NCBI GenBank assembly: GCA_902778995.1
Contig: CACYZW010000043.1
Location: forward strand, 1 to 57,278
Length of the DNA stretch: 57,278 nt
Reading direction: 5' to 3'
Origin: an uncultured Eubacteriales bacterium
GTDB lineage: Bacteria; Bacillota; Clostridia; Christensenellales; Aristaeellaceae
In this document: positions 43,901 to 51,309 of the stretch, in pieces
How the letters are laid out: each line of letters begins with the position of its first letter
Numbering within the stretch: the stretch's first letter is position 1
Notes under the pieces: generated by a model
Seen by the model: the letters and a program-made list of their open reading frames with translations, nothing else
Database searches by the model: none
Told to the model about the DNA's origin: nothing
Program-made: the position numbers and the translations under genes

Positions 43901-44540
43901 GATAGATGCCCAGCGGCGGGAACAGGAACAGCAGCAGGAAGGTCACCCAGTCGTTTTCTTCAACATATTGCGCAAGCGAACTCTGAGGGGCGTCATAATC
44001 GTCCCTCTCGTCATAGGCTTCGTCGGCGTCCTCGTCCTGATAACGATCGTTATAGCGGTCATCCCCGTCGTCGGCGTCGCGGTTGTCATAGCCGTCGTCA
44101 TAATCATCGTCGGCGTAGCGATCATCGTCGTCGTAACGGTCGTCATCGTAACGATCGTCGTCGTCGAACCGGTCGTCGTCGTAACGATCGTCGTCGGCAT
44201 ACCGGTCGTCGTCGGCATACCGGTCGTCGTCGGCATACCGGTCGTCGTCGGCATACCGGTCGTCGTCGTCGTACCGGTCGTCGTCGGCATACCGATCGTC
44301 GTCGGCATACCGGTCGTCGTCGGCATACCGATCGTCGTCGTCGTACCGGTCGTCGTCGCGGGCATCGTTATCGTCCTGCAAGGCATCGCCTTCAGGCAGT
44401 TCTTCATCTAAATAATCATCGTCTCCGGCTTCCTTATGCTTCCTCTGGAAAAGGCGCTGAACCTTGCCGTCGCCCCAGCGATAGGCAAGCCCCTTGCCGG
44501 ACAGATTGAATTTCAGCTTTCCAATCGAATGCGTCGCCAT
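40932..44540 (-). CDS. Membrane protein with acidic Asp-Arg-Tyr repeats and thirteen His/Cys (Ada-like zinc) repeats
   Basis: The 1202-residue product starts MATHSIGKLKFNLSGKGLAY, with no signal peptide. Residues about 40-180 are a highly acidic tract of DDDRYA/DDDRYD units. Two membrane helices follow (WVTFLLLFLFPPLGIYLLW; AITIASAIWFAVMLILLLRG), then a Ser/Thr/Asp-rich spacer. The rest is thirteen units of about 45-60 residues with the pattern VYAT..G.YYH..S.C.GM...TL..AL..GKK.CP.C. The spacing YH-x4-5-C...C-x2-C matches the short Cys-rich module found singly at the ends of many nucleases and Ada-like proteins, presumably a zinc site. Units 10 and 12 lack the first Cys. An Ala/Lys-rich coiled segment separates units 8 and 9. 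The ATG at 44540 follows AAGGTGG. Function is unknown; zinc binding and surface display are inferences. Confidence 0.8.
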   Translation of the reverse strand: MATHSIGKLKFNLSGKGLAYRWGDGKVQRLFQRKHKEAGDDDYLDEELPEGDALQDDNDARDDDRYDDDDRYADDDRYADDDRYADDDRYDDDDRYADDDRYADDDRYADDDRYADDDRYDDDRFDDDDRYDDDRYDDDDRYADDDYDDGYDNRDADDGDDRYNDRYQDEDADEAYDERDDYDAPQSSLAQYVEENDWVTFLLLFLFPPLGIYLLWRRNRFEKPVRWAITIASAIWFAVMLILLLRGLFGGAGDQQTQPEMTIPPVALEQTVAPAETDMPEGSDVEVIDLSGGAGGTDSTDDGGNSTGDTSFDDGTETSVDDAGVSPSPTPLSAAGNGATADNAEYVWSPASGLYYHSNENCPSIEQGVQVWRVTREIAENSRHQSPCPDCIGGGTTTTYYGTLGGKYYHTDSKCSKMKNPLVYTKQAAENEGKTPCPVCILKTKESLDEDENVTAVLINKETEDKSNINVYATKEGSYFHVKSDCSGMKNATKVKLRDALLAGKQACPTCCSSAGTLVYCTSGGKAYHTDKNCQGMTGAKQVTLAEAMVLGKEKCKVCIKGNLGDEAAQAAETKKDEGKTVSLTGNATGDDVKVYATQNGTYYHTNSTCSGMKDAQLYTLKSQLLAGKKACPVCASSANTQVYAVKGGKYYHSYATCSGMKNATSGTLADALAAGYKRCPDCWGTTTTAKKTNGSAATASSNNAASGNAATADGKAATGGSTQTKTSTARSEKAASKATAGNTYVYATRQGSYYHLNSSCGGMTGASRITLKTAVKAGKKPCPTCASAAKRTVYSTKNGDHYHAASVCVPSGMKNGKKRTLAEALMLNQTACPYCMSSRKAAESAAETAKEYTEQAKKAAAAAKAAAEKAAKTKSTADKVAAAKAAAAKAAAAAKVATATRPAKYKSGQSGVRVYATVSGKYFHTRSSCSNISGKPSRVTLETALNYGKKACPVCASPASRKVYATRGGKYYHYSKADAGSGAKQGTLAAALAYGYDPCPNCVTRSARTTERSGPYTAGTSGIKVYATRGSKYYHSRPHCSGLTGASRISLETALNYGKKACPVCMGIAGLKVYAAPGDKYYHFVKSHAGSGATAGTLAKARALGLKACPDCSKLSAGSESPENGGTEGAPVSIQLYSAAADTTVYVDPGTINTYYHRASTCSAVHFKGGTGVSLQFAIDWGYKACPNCQPPTSVEPGTEG
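44110..44360. repeat. 18-bp-type coding minisatellite (Asp-Asp-Asp-Arg-Tyr units)
   Basis: Tandem copies of CGTCGTCGGCATACCGGT and close variants code for the acidic tract of the His/Cys repeat protein. Near-identical units suggest recent expansion, and copy number may vary between strains. Confidence 0.8.
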
Positions 44541-44631
44541 TTTCTCTACCACCTTAATACATACCGAATATCCGTGCTTCAACCGGCGGGTCTTTCCGCA
44601 CGGGCACAAATATCTATTCAATGCCATTACA

Positions 44632-44660
44632 AGCATACATCATATATACCAATCTGTCAA
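44632..44660 (-). promoter_or_regulatory. Promoter of the His/Cys repeat protein gene
   Basis: Minus-strand consensus TTGACA (44655-44660), 17 bases, TATGCT (44632-44637), about 90 bases before the ATG at 44540. Confidence 0.65.
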
Positions 44661-44765
44661 TCATCTTGAAATAAAAAAATGAAATTTTGTCACAATTATG
44701 TGCCCCACATTTTCATATATCGAAATATTATCGCAAAAAATATGCCATAAATTCAATTTAACCCA

Positions 44766-44794
44766 TTGCCTGAAGTGCGATGATATGCTATAAT
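44766..44794 (+). promoter_or_regulatory. Promoter of the CapA-like gene
   Basis: TTGCCT (44766-44771), 17 bases, TATAAT (44789-44794). The surrounding 44640-44840 is AT-rich and otherwise featureless. Confidence 0.7.
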
Positions 44795-44853
44795 ATAAAA
44801 TGTAACAATTTGATACCGGTTGTAATAATTGTTCGTTCATGGAGGTAAGTTCT

Positions 44854-46152
44854 ATGTCAAACAAGCCTGTCAAGGGCCTCAGGGTGGGCGACTATCGCAT
44901 CACCCCGCTCGGCCTGGTCGTGCTGGCGATATTGCTGGTGCTCATTATCGGCGCGGTGGTGCTGTTGGTTTTCCATCCTTTCAACAATAACGACGTCGCC
45001 ACAACCAGCGCTCTGCCGCCGGAGGAGGAGACTGTCGAGGTTGAACCCGAAGTAACCGAAGCCCCCACCCCGACGCCCGAACCCACGCCCACACCGGAGC
45101 CACAGCTTCGCTCCGCCACGATCCGTTCGCTGGGCGAGATCGCGATGCAGCAAAACCTGCTGCGCGCCGCCGTGAGCGAAAACACCTTTGATTTCAGCAA
45201 CATGTTCTCCAATATATCCGGCGTCATCGCCAACGCCGATTACACCGTGGCGGATGTCGAGGGCTCGCTGGGCGGCACCACCGAGTATTCCGGCAACAAC
45301 AAGATGATCACACCGCCCGCGCTGATCGGTACGCTGAAGGAATGCGGCGTGGATATGCTGATGCTGGCCAACGACCACGCGCTGGACGGCGGCTTTGCCG
45401 ATCTGCAGGCGACGATCCAGAACTGCGCCGAGGAGGGCATGGATTATGTGGGCGCGGCAGCCTCCGCAGAGGAGCGCGCCACCCCGGTGATCCGCGAAAT
45501 CGGCGGCATCAATGTGGCCTTCCTGGCCTACACCGAAACGCTAAACGACAACGAGAAGAACGCCGACGCGGCGGCGCTGGAATACGGCGTCAACCTGATT
45601 TCCAAATCCAACGCCAAGAAGGACATCGAAGCCGCCCGCGAGGCCGGCGCCGACATCGTCGTCTGCTATTGCAGCTGGGGCGAGATGTTCAACCCGACCC
45701 CCACCGACACCGAAAAGAAGATCGCCCAGAAGCTGGCCGAATGGGGCGTAGACGTGATCATCGGCTACAACCCCCACGTGGTGCAGCCCGCCACCTGGCT
45801 GGAGACGAAGGACGCCGAAGGCAACGTGCGCCGCACGCTGTGCCTGGGCGCGACGGGCAACCTGCTGTCCGACCAGTACGGCAAAAACGACAACGGCATC
45901 ATCTTCCAGTTCACCATCGAGGAGACCGAGTACGGCAAGTTTGCCGTCACCAACCCCATCTACATTCCCACCTACGTGTGGCGCAGCGAAACCGAGGGCG
46001 GCAAGTACGACTACAGGGCGCTGGCCGTGGGCCAGTGGCTGGAGGACGCGCCCGAGGGCATGGCCTATGCCGACGCCGCCCGCATGCGCCAGGTCTGGGC
46101 TGACCTGCAATCGGTGATGGGCTCCGAGGTCGCCACCGTCGCCGCGGAATAA
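44854..46152 (+). CDS. Membrane-anchored CapA/PgsA-family metallophosphatase-like protein
   Basis: The 432-residue protein has an N-terminal membrane helix (LGLVVLAILLVLIIGAVVLLVF), an acidic Pro/Thr linker (about 55-85) and a CapA domain facing outward. CapA proteins take part in capsule or poly-gamma-glutamate handling. Family landmarks are visible but altered: GEIAMQQNLL for the usual GDxMLG, LANDHALDGG for ANNHxxDxG, VVCYCSWGEMFN for HWGxE and IGYNPHVVQP for GHxPHVxQ. Several metal-ligand positions therefore differ from the consensus and catalysis may be lost or changed. GGAGG at 44841-44845 sets the start. No capsule genes are nearby. Confidence 0.82.
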   Translation: MSNKPVKGLRVGDYRITPLGLVVLAILLVLIIGAVVLLVFHPFNNNDVATTSALPPEEETVEVEPEVTEAPTPTPEPTPTPEPQLRSATIRSLGEIAMQQNLLRAAVSENTFDFSNMFSNISGVIANADYTVADVEGSLGGTTEYSGNNKMITPPALIGTLKECGVDMLMLANDHALDGGFADLQATIQNCAEEGMDYVGAAASAEERATPVIREIGGINVAFLAYTETLNDNEKNADAAALEYGVNLISKSNAKKDIEAAREAGADIVVCYCSWGEMFNPTPTDTEKKIAQKLAEWGVDVIIGYNPHVVQPATWLETKDAEGNVRRTLCLGATGNLLSDQYGKNDNGIIFQFTIEETEYGKFAVTNPIYIPTYVWRSETEGGKYDYRALAVGQWLEDAPEGMAYADAARMRQVWADLQSVMGSEVATVAAE

Positions 46153-46223
46153 CATTCCGAAAGCGGCTTACGCGATGGCGATATGCCGCCACGGAGCAAA
46201 GCTGACATTTTCCGTTTGATTTG

Positions 46224-46250
46224 AGGGGCGCCGCAATGGCGCCCCTGACT
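46224..46250 (+). terminator. Hairpin after the CapA-like gene
   Basis: AGGGGCGCC (46224-46232) with GGCGCCCCT (46238-46246). The T tract is weak (GACTTTT), so it may be a leaky terminator before mutY. Confidence 0.5.
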
Positions 46251-46269
46251 TTTGAAAGGAGCGCCTTCC

Positions 46270-47304
46270 ATGTCCTTTTCAGCCGACCTTCTGGCATGGT
46301 ATGACCGCTGCGCGCGCGCTCTGCCCTGGCGGGGCGAGAGAGACCCCTATCGCATATGGCTGTCCGAGATCATGCTGCAACAGACCCAGGCGGAGACGGT
46401 GAAGGGCTACTACGCCCGCTTCCTCGCCCGCTTCCCCACCGTGGAAAAGCTGGCCGGGGCCGACGAGCAGGACGTGCTGAAGCTGTGGGAGGGGCTGGGA
46501 TACTATTCCAGGGCGCGCAACCTGCACGCGGCGGCGCGGATCGTGGCCCGGGAGCATCGCGGCATCTTCCCCACGGACGCCGAAGGACTGAAAAAGCTGC
46601 CCGGCGTCGGGCCCTACGCCGCGAACGCCATCGCCTCCATTGCCTATGGAGAGCCGGTTCCGGCGCTGGACGGCAATCAGGCGCGGGTACTTTCGCGGAT
46701 ACTGGCCTGGGAGGACATCATCAAAACCCCCTTCGATCTGCGCTCCCCGGCCCTGACGCTCATCTCGCAGGAGCGTCCCGGCGACTACAACCAGGCGCTG
46801 ATGGACCTGGGCGCCGCCATCTGCACGCCCAGGAGGCCCGGCTGCGCGCGCTGTCCCGTGGCGGCGCACTGCCGCGCCCATGCTGAAGACGCCGTCCTCG
46901 AATACCCCCGCAGGCCCGCGCCGGTGGCAAAAAAACAGCAGGATTGGACGATCCTGCTGATGCGCGTAGATGGAAAGCTGTTGGTGCGCCAGCGCCCGAA
47001 GGGGCTGCTGGGCGGGCTGTACGAGTTTGTGGCCATAAGCGGTCATTTCGACGAAGCGGGGCTCGCCGACGCGCTGACCGGGCTGGGCTTCGAGGGCGTC
47101 CGCCTGCTCCGGCCCCTGCCCGATTCGAAGCACGTCTTCACCCATCTCGTCTGGCGCATGCGGGGATGGCTGGCCGGGTGCGACGCCGCCCCCGAGGGCT
47201 ATGTCGCCGTTGCCCAGGCAGATCTGAATGCCCTCCCCTTCCCCTCCGCGCTGCGGGTCTATCGGGAAATCGCAGCGGAAGCGCCTATCGCGTCAGATTC
47301 CTGA
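46270..47304 (+). CDS. mutY: A/G-specific adenine DNA glycosylase
   Basis: MutY removes adenine mispaired with 8-oxoguanine. The 344-residue protein has the catalytic entry PYRIWLSEIMLQQTQAETVKGYY (Glu and Gln residues in the usual places), the helix-hairpin-helix with LKKLPGVGPYAANAIASIAYG, the active-site Asp in VPALDGNQARV, the iron-sulfur motif CTPRRPGCARCPVAAHC (C-x6-C-x2-C-x5-C) and a C-terminal NUDIX-like domain for 8-oxoG recognition. The ATG at 46270 follows AAAGGAG. Its last 20 bases overlap the end of the convergent MATE gene. Confidence 0.96.
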   Translation: MSFSADLLAWYDRCARALPWRGERDPYRIWLSEIMLQQTQAETVKGYYARFLARFPTVEKLAGADEQDVLKLWEGLGYYSRARNLHAAARIVAREHRGIFPTDAEGLKKLPGVGPYAANAIASIAYGEPVPALDGNQARVLSRILAWEDIIKTPFDLRSPALTLISQERPGDYNQALMDLGAAICTPRRPGCARCPVAAHCRAHAEDAVLEYPRRPAPVAKKQQDWTILLMRVDGKLLVRQRPKGLLGGLYEFVAISGHFDEAGLADALTGLGFEGVRLLRPLPDSKHVFTHLVWRMRGWLAGCDAAPEGYVAVAQADLNALPFPSALRVYREIAAEAPIASDS

Positions 47305-48628
47305 CCCACTTGTACTTGCGGAACCGGGCCATCACCCAGGGAATCTTGCCGACCTCGTCCAGGCAGGTGCAGGCGTACACCACCAGCACCGGCCAGTGGA
47401 ACACGAACGCGCCCAGCAGCGCCAGCGGTATGGCGACGCCCCACATGCACACGGCGAGGCTGTACATGTCGAAGATCGTGTCCCCGCCGCCGTCCAGCAC
47501 GCCGTTGATGGTCACCGTGTTCACGCACCGGCCGATCATGTAGACCGCCATGATGATCATCATGCCCGTCAGGTAGCTTCGGGCGGCGTCCGTCAGCAGC
47601 ACCATGCGCACCACCAGCGGCGTCAGCGCCAGCACGAGGGCCATCGACGCGAAGCCGATCACATAGGAGATGTTCTTCAGCCTGATGCCGTAGGCCTTCC
47701 CCAGCTCCAGGTTGCCCGCGCCCAATTCGTTGCCCACCATGATGCCGGCGGCGCTGGCCACGCCGTTGCAGGCGCAGCAGATTAAATCGCGAACCACCGC
47801 CGCCACCGAATTGGCCGCCGCAGCGTCGGAGCCCATGTGGCCGATGATGGCGGTGTAGGACGTGAAGCCCACGCCCCAGAACAGCGAGCCGCCCATCAGC
47901 GGCAGGCACTGGCGGCGGAAGTCCTTCGCCAGTTCCCTCCGGCGCTCCAGGAAGCGGCTCCACGCGGGGCGTATGTAATCCCCACGGGAGGAAACGGCAA
48001 GGCAGAGCGCCAGCTCGATCACCCTGGCCAGGGTCGTCGCGAGCGCCGCGCCCCGGGCCTGCATCCTCGGCGCGCCCAGCAGCCCGAATATGAACACAGC
48101 GTTCAGCGCGATGTTCGTCACCACGGCCAGCGAGCTGATCCATGCGCTGGGCGTCACGTGATCCGTCACCTTCATGGTGGTCAGGTAGCACTGGGAGACG
48201 CCCGTGACCAGATACGACCACCCGGCGATGCGAAGATACCCGCTGCCGATGACGATCAGCGCGCCGTCATGGGTGAAAATGTGCATCAGCAGGCCGGGGG
48301 CCAGCTCGCAGGCCGCAAAGAACAGCAGCGAAACGCCGCCGCCCCAGCGCAGCATCAGGTTAAACAGATCCTCCAGCGTCCGGCGGTCGCCCTTGCCCCA
48401 GTATTGCGCGCCCAGTATCGCGCCCGCGCCGGTGACGGCCATCAGGAACATGTTCTGCACAAACTGGATCTGCGTGGCCAGTGACACCGCCGTCATCTCG
48501 TTCTGGGCCACCCTGCCCAGCATCAGCGCGTCGCCCGCGGCCACCGCCGCCAGCATCAGGCTCTGAAAGGCGATGGGCAGCGCGAGCTTGCCCAGGCGAT
48601 TGTAAAATACCTTGTTGTCTATCTGCAT
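47285..48628 (-). CDS. MATE family efflux transporter, second copy
   Basis: This 447-residue polytopic protein of the MATE family has about 12 helices. Typical regions are LGKLALPIAFQSLMLAAVAAGDALMLGRV at the start, AQYWGKGDRRTLEDLFNLML, and the matching second half SVAAVVRDLICCACNGVASAAGIMVGNELGAGN. It differs clearly from the transporter at 3932-5287, so the two are not recent duplicates. The ATG at 48628 has AGGGTGAAG upstream. The gene end overlaps mutY on the other strand by 20 bases. Substrate unknown. Confidence 0.92.
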   Translation of the reverse strand: MQIDNKVFYNRLGKLALPIAFQSLMLAAVAAGDALMLGRVAQNEMTAVSLATQIQFVQNMFLMAVTGAGAILGAQYWGKGDRRTLEDLFNLMLRWGGGVSLLFFAACELAPGLLMHIFTHDGALIVIGSGYLRIAGWSYLVTGVSQCYLTTMKVTDHVTPSAWISSLAVVTNIALNAVFIFGLLGAPRMQARGAALATTLARVIELALCLAVSSRGDYIRPAWSRFLERRRELAKDFRRQCLPLMGGSLFWGVGFTSYTAIIGHMGSDAAAANSVAAVVRDLICCACNGVASAAGIMVGNELGAGNLELGKAYGIRLKNISYVIGFASMALVLALTPLVVRMVLLTDAARSYLTGMMIIMAVYMIGRCVNTVTINGVLDGGGDTIFDMYSLAVCMWGVAIPLALLGAFVFHWPVLVVYACTCLDEVGKIPWVMARFRKYKWVRNLTR

Positions 48629-48685
48629 AACTTCACCCTGTGTATCCTGTCGTGTTCATATCAATGTGACGTGCGCCGCACACCC

Positions 48686-48714
48686 ATTATATCCCATGAA
48701 GGGCAAAGCCGCAA
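48686..48714 (-). promoter_or_regulatory. Promoter of the second MATE gene
   Basis: Minus-strand TTGCGG (48709-48714), 17 bases, TATAAT (48686-48691), about 55 bases before the ATG. Confidence 0.65.
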
Positions 48715-48779
48715 GACCCAACGTTGAGGCGATCGGACGCTTTTCCACCCCATCGGGATGAGATTGAACCCCACGGCAA

Positions 48780-48842
48780 TTAAGGAAATACCGCACAATG
48801 CTCATGGCGCATTAACGACTCGTTTATGCGGCGATTCCTTAA
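48780..48842. repeat. 63-bp MITE-like palindrome with TTAAGG ends
   Basis: It begins TTAAGGAAATACCGCACAA and ends, read in reverse, TTAAGGAATCGCCGCATAA followed by ACGAGTCG. These termini match the left ends at 52617 and, less exactly, 13462. It is a compact, full-length-looking non-coding element between divergent promoters. The rest of 48629-49015 holds the two promoters and nothing else I can name. Confidence 0.65.
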
Positions 48843-48906
48843 TCATTTTAGCATAATTTAGCATAATATTCATGGGTTTGTCAGATGTACATTGGAATAA
48901 CTGTGC

Positions 48907-48930
48907 TATAATACCCACGATAATTATCGT
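48907..48930 (+). promoter_or_regulatory. Extended -10 promoter with overlapping operator-like palindrome
   Basis: TGC followed by TATAAT (48907-48912) forms an extended -10 box without a clear -35. The perfect 14-bp palindrome ACGATAATTATCGT (48917-48930) covers the expected transcription start, a typical place for repressor binding. It controls the DUF5684-like gene. Confidence 0.5.
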
Positions 48931-49015
48931 GTTATAGGGGCAATTGGGTTCAGATACCCAGCCCACACCCGAAGGCACGACGACAACCTGCAACGCATGA
49001 AAGGAGCAAGACACT

Positions 49016-49543
49016 ATGAACCCACTTTTTGCAACCGCTTTGGCGGAGGAAACCGCCGAGCTTTCCCAGGCGCTTGAGGGCGCGACCAAGGAAGAGGCGC
49101 TCGCCGCCGGTACGATCATGGGCGTCAGCCTGGGCATCATCGTCACCCTCACCATCGTCTACTACATCCTGCGCGTCATCGCCGACTGGAAGATCTTCAC
49201 CAAGGCCGGACGCGCCGGCTGGAAATCCCTGATCCCGATCCTATGCGATTATGAGGAGTACGGCATCTGCTGGCAGAGCAGCATCGGACTGATCTATGGC
49301 ATCGGCACCCTCGCCATTCAGATCATCAACTACTATAATAAGGCGCCCGCGATGTGGCTGAACTACGTGACGCTCTTCATCGTAATCGTCTGCCTGGTGC
49401 TGAACTTCAAGCAGTCCATGAAGCTGTCCCGGTCCTTCGGCAAGGGGACGGGCTTCGGCTGGGGCCTGTTCCTGCTCGGGCCCATCTTCCGCCTGGTTCT
49501 GGGCTTCGGCAGCGCGCAGTACGCCGGCAATCCCGACCGGTAA
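49016..49543 (+). CDS. DUF5684-like membrane protein
   Basis: The 175-residue protein has four likely membrane helices (GVSLGIIVTLTIVYYILRVIA; SSIGLIYGIGTLAIQIINYY; NYVTLFIVIVCLVLNF; FGWGLFLLGPIFRLVLGFG). The segment WKIFTKAGRAGWKSLIPILCDYEEY is characteristic of DUF5684 proteins, where it usually reads like WKIFxKAGxxGWKxLIPxYN. The role is unknown. GAAAGGAG precedes the ATG. It is followed at 116 bases by a secreted thioredoxin-like gene that may share its transcript. Confidence 0.8.
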   Translation: MNPLFATALAEETAELSQALEGATKEEALAAGTIMGVSLGIIVTLTIVYYILRVIADWKIFTKAGRAGWKSLIPILCDYEEYGICWQSSIGLIYGIGTLAIQIINYYNKAPAMWLNYVTLFIVIVCLVLNFKQSMKLSRSFGKGTGFGWGLFLLGPIFRLVLGFGSAQYAGNPDR

Positions 49544-49659
49544 ACCCCGGCGAAGCCCAAGGCGTTCCCCACAGGTGAGGATTTCAACAATGCGGACAAT
49601 CCTGCGGCTTCTGCATTGCTCCATATGGCGCCGGTCGCCGCGCCGGCCAGGTGAATTCC

Positions 49660-51027
49660 ATGAAGAAAGCAACCGCCTTTTTACTGACCCTCGCGCTGCT
49701 GGCGACCCTGATGAGCGGATTTGCCGCCCACGCGGAGGTGGCGAGCAAGACCCTCGATTTCCCGGAATCCGGCTTCACCTACGAAGCGCCCGGATCCTGG
49801 AAGGACACCATTGGCCAGATCGACTCTTATTCGGACAGGGGCGAGTTCCTGGGCTACGACACCGGCGTTTTGCTGGGCTATGTGATGTACAGGGGCAGAA
49901 CCGACGAAGAAGCTGCCCAGTATGAAGCATTTGTACAGGCCATCGCGGAGCGCGACGAGGATCCTACTGAAGAGGAGATGGCCGTCGCCAATGAATACAA
50001 CTCCCGCAATGCCCAGATATTCGAGGTCTACGGCCTGCGGGACGGCATGACGTTGGACGATATGGTCTCCAGCATCATGGAAGGCAAAAATCTCTTCAAG
50101 GATACCATCGAGCTGGGCAAGCATGGTGAATACACCTACTGGCTCGTGACCTACGACCTGGACAACCCGTTTGTCGCCGACCTCATCAAGGACTGGTCGA
50201 AGGAGATGGTGGATGAGCTGCGCACGCTCGAAGACGATGCGGCCGCCCATCCCGAGCGCGTCGCCCTCAAGGATCGCGAGATCAGTTTCGTGCCCCCGGC
50301 CATCGGCTCGACCATCGAGTTTGAGACCACCGACCTGAACGGCAACCCCGTCTCCTCGAAGGAGCTGTTTGCGCAAAATAAGGTGACCCTGGTCAACATC
50401 TGGCGCACCTGGTGCGGACCCTGCGTGGCGGAGATGCCCGAGCTGGACGCCCTCAACGCCGAATACGCCCCCAAGGGCGCGGCGGTCGTCACCTACTGCG
50501 GTGATGCCAACAGTCCCGAACTGATCGACAAGGCCCGTGAACTCACCAAGGACTATGGCTTCAACACGCTGGTCTGGTCCGAGAGCTTCGATGCCGCCCT
50601 GCCCTGGAACTGCACCCCCATGACCTATTTCGTGGACAGCGAGGGCAAGGTGCTGAGCTATCCCATCAAAGGATCGGACATGGGCTCCTGCATCGCCAAT
50701 CTGGAGGCCGCTCTGAACGGCAAAACGCCCGAGACGACGATTCCCCCCAGGCCCGCGGCTGACACGCAGGAAACCGCGACCTACCTCATCACCGTGGTCG
50801 ATCAGAACGGCGAAGCGGTGCCCGGTGTGGCGGTCAGCTTCTGCACGGCCGACAACTGCGATTTCGCCCTCTCCGACGATCAGGGCATTATCACCTACGA
50901 GGGCGCGCCCATTTCCTACCACATCGACATCCTCTCCGTGCCGGATGGCTACAGCTTCGAGGCGCTGGACGATGTCTACACCGACACGGATTCCAGCAGC
51001 ATGACGATGACCATCACCAAGGATTGA
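49660..51027 (+). CDS. Secreted TlpA-like thioredoxin protein with N-terminal extension and Cna-B-like C-terminus
   Basis: A signal peptide (MKKATAFLLTLALLATLMSGFAAHA) leads a 455-residue protein without a lipobox Cys. Residues about 30-205 form an unassigned domain rich in acidic residues. The thioredoxin/TlpA domain (about 215-360) has VTLVNIWRTWCGPCVAEMPELDAL with the redox pair CGPC, and the cis-proline region CTPMTYFVDSEGKVLS. The C-terminal part (ITVVDQNGEAVPGVAVSFCT ... SDDQGIITYEG) resembles a Cna-B or carboxypeptidase regulatory-like fold with an extra Cys pair. It probably reduces or exchanges disulfides of extracellular proteins. The ATG at 49660 is preferred over a GTG three codons upstream because the AGG site is better spaced and the signal peptide starts there. 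Confidence 0.85.
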   Translation: MKKATAFLLTLALLATLMSGFAAHAEVASKTLDFPESGFTYEAPGSWKDTIGQIDSYSDRGEFLGYDTGVLLGYVMYRGRTDEEAAQYEAFVQAIAERDEDPTEEEMAVANEYNSRNAQIFEVYGLRDGMTLDDMVSSIMEGKNLFKDTIELGKHGEYTYWLVTYDLDNPFVADLIKDWSKEMVDELRTLEDDAAAHPERVALKDREISFVPPAIGSTIEFETTDLNGNPVSSKELFAQNKVTLVNIWRTWCGPCVAEMPELDALNAEYAPKGAAVVTYCGDANSPELIDKARELTKDYGFNTLVWSESFDAALPWNCTPMTYFVDSEGKVLSYPIKGSDMGSCIANLEAALNGKTPETTIPPRPAADTQETATYLITVVDQNGEAVPGVAVSFCTADNCDFALSDDQGIITYEGAPISYHIDILSVPDGYSFEALDDVYTDTDSSSMTMTITKD

Positions 51028-51070
51028 TGGCACGGCTATCGAATCCGACAGTTTTTGGCAATATTGAATT

Positions 51071-51092
51071 AACGCCCCTTCGGGCGTTTTTT
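51071..51092 (+). terminator. Intrinsic terminator after the thioredoxin-like gene
   Basis: AACGCCC (51071-51077) and GGGCGTT (51082-51088) with a 4-base loop, then further T. Confidence 0.8.
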
Positions 51093-51110
51093 CGTGAGCG
51101 TACCCGGCGG
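51071..51110. repeat. 40-bp direct repeat A: terminator plus 12 bases of tRNA-Arg 3' end
   Basis: Identical to 51270-51309. It holds the hairpin AACGCCC/GGGCGTT with a T run (terminator for the thioredoxin gene) and then a copy of the last 12 bases of the tRNA-Arg gene. The 159 bases between the copies contain no gene I recognise. Confidence 0.85.
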
Positions 51111-51264
51111 CATGGCGGCGCACAGGCCACATGACCGTCAACTCCGCCGGACTGTAAAACACATGCGTTTCAATCCTCGTTTCTTCCCCACCCTCTGCGC
51201 CGCGGCTTCGCCGAACCCTTTGCCTTCCGCAAGTGGATTCGCTTATCCCCCCGGGCATGCCCAC

Positions 51265-51288
51265 AAAAAAACGCCCCTTCGGGCGTTT
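51265..51288 (-). terminator. Terminator of tRNA-Arg
   Basis: The duplicated hairpin (51270-51287) has seven A on its left, read on the minus strand as a T run. It lies about 10 bases past the tRNA 3' end. Confidence 0.8.
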
Positions 51289-51309
51289 TTTCGTGAGCGT
51301 ACCCGGCGG
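51270..51309. repeat. 40-bp direct repeat B at the tRNA-Arg 3' end
   Basis: Second copy of the sequence at 51071-51110, here in its native place covering the tRNA-Arg terminator and the last 12 bases of the tRNA. The arrangement resembles an att-site pair but is too close-spaced to hold an element now. Confidence 0.85.

Noticed and set aside
42129-44411. Long plus-strand open frame opposite the His/Cys repeat gene
   Set aside because: Its repetitive hydrophobic ending is only the reverse reading of the Asp-Arg-Tyr tract; no start signals.
51111-51269. A short integrative element between the 40-bp repeats
   Set aside because: The 159-base interval has no gene, integrase or recognisable structure; at most it is a remnant.
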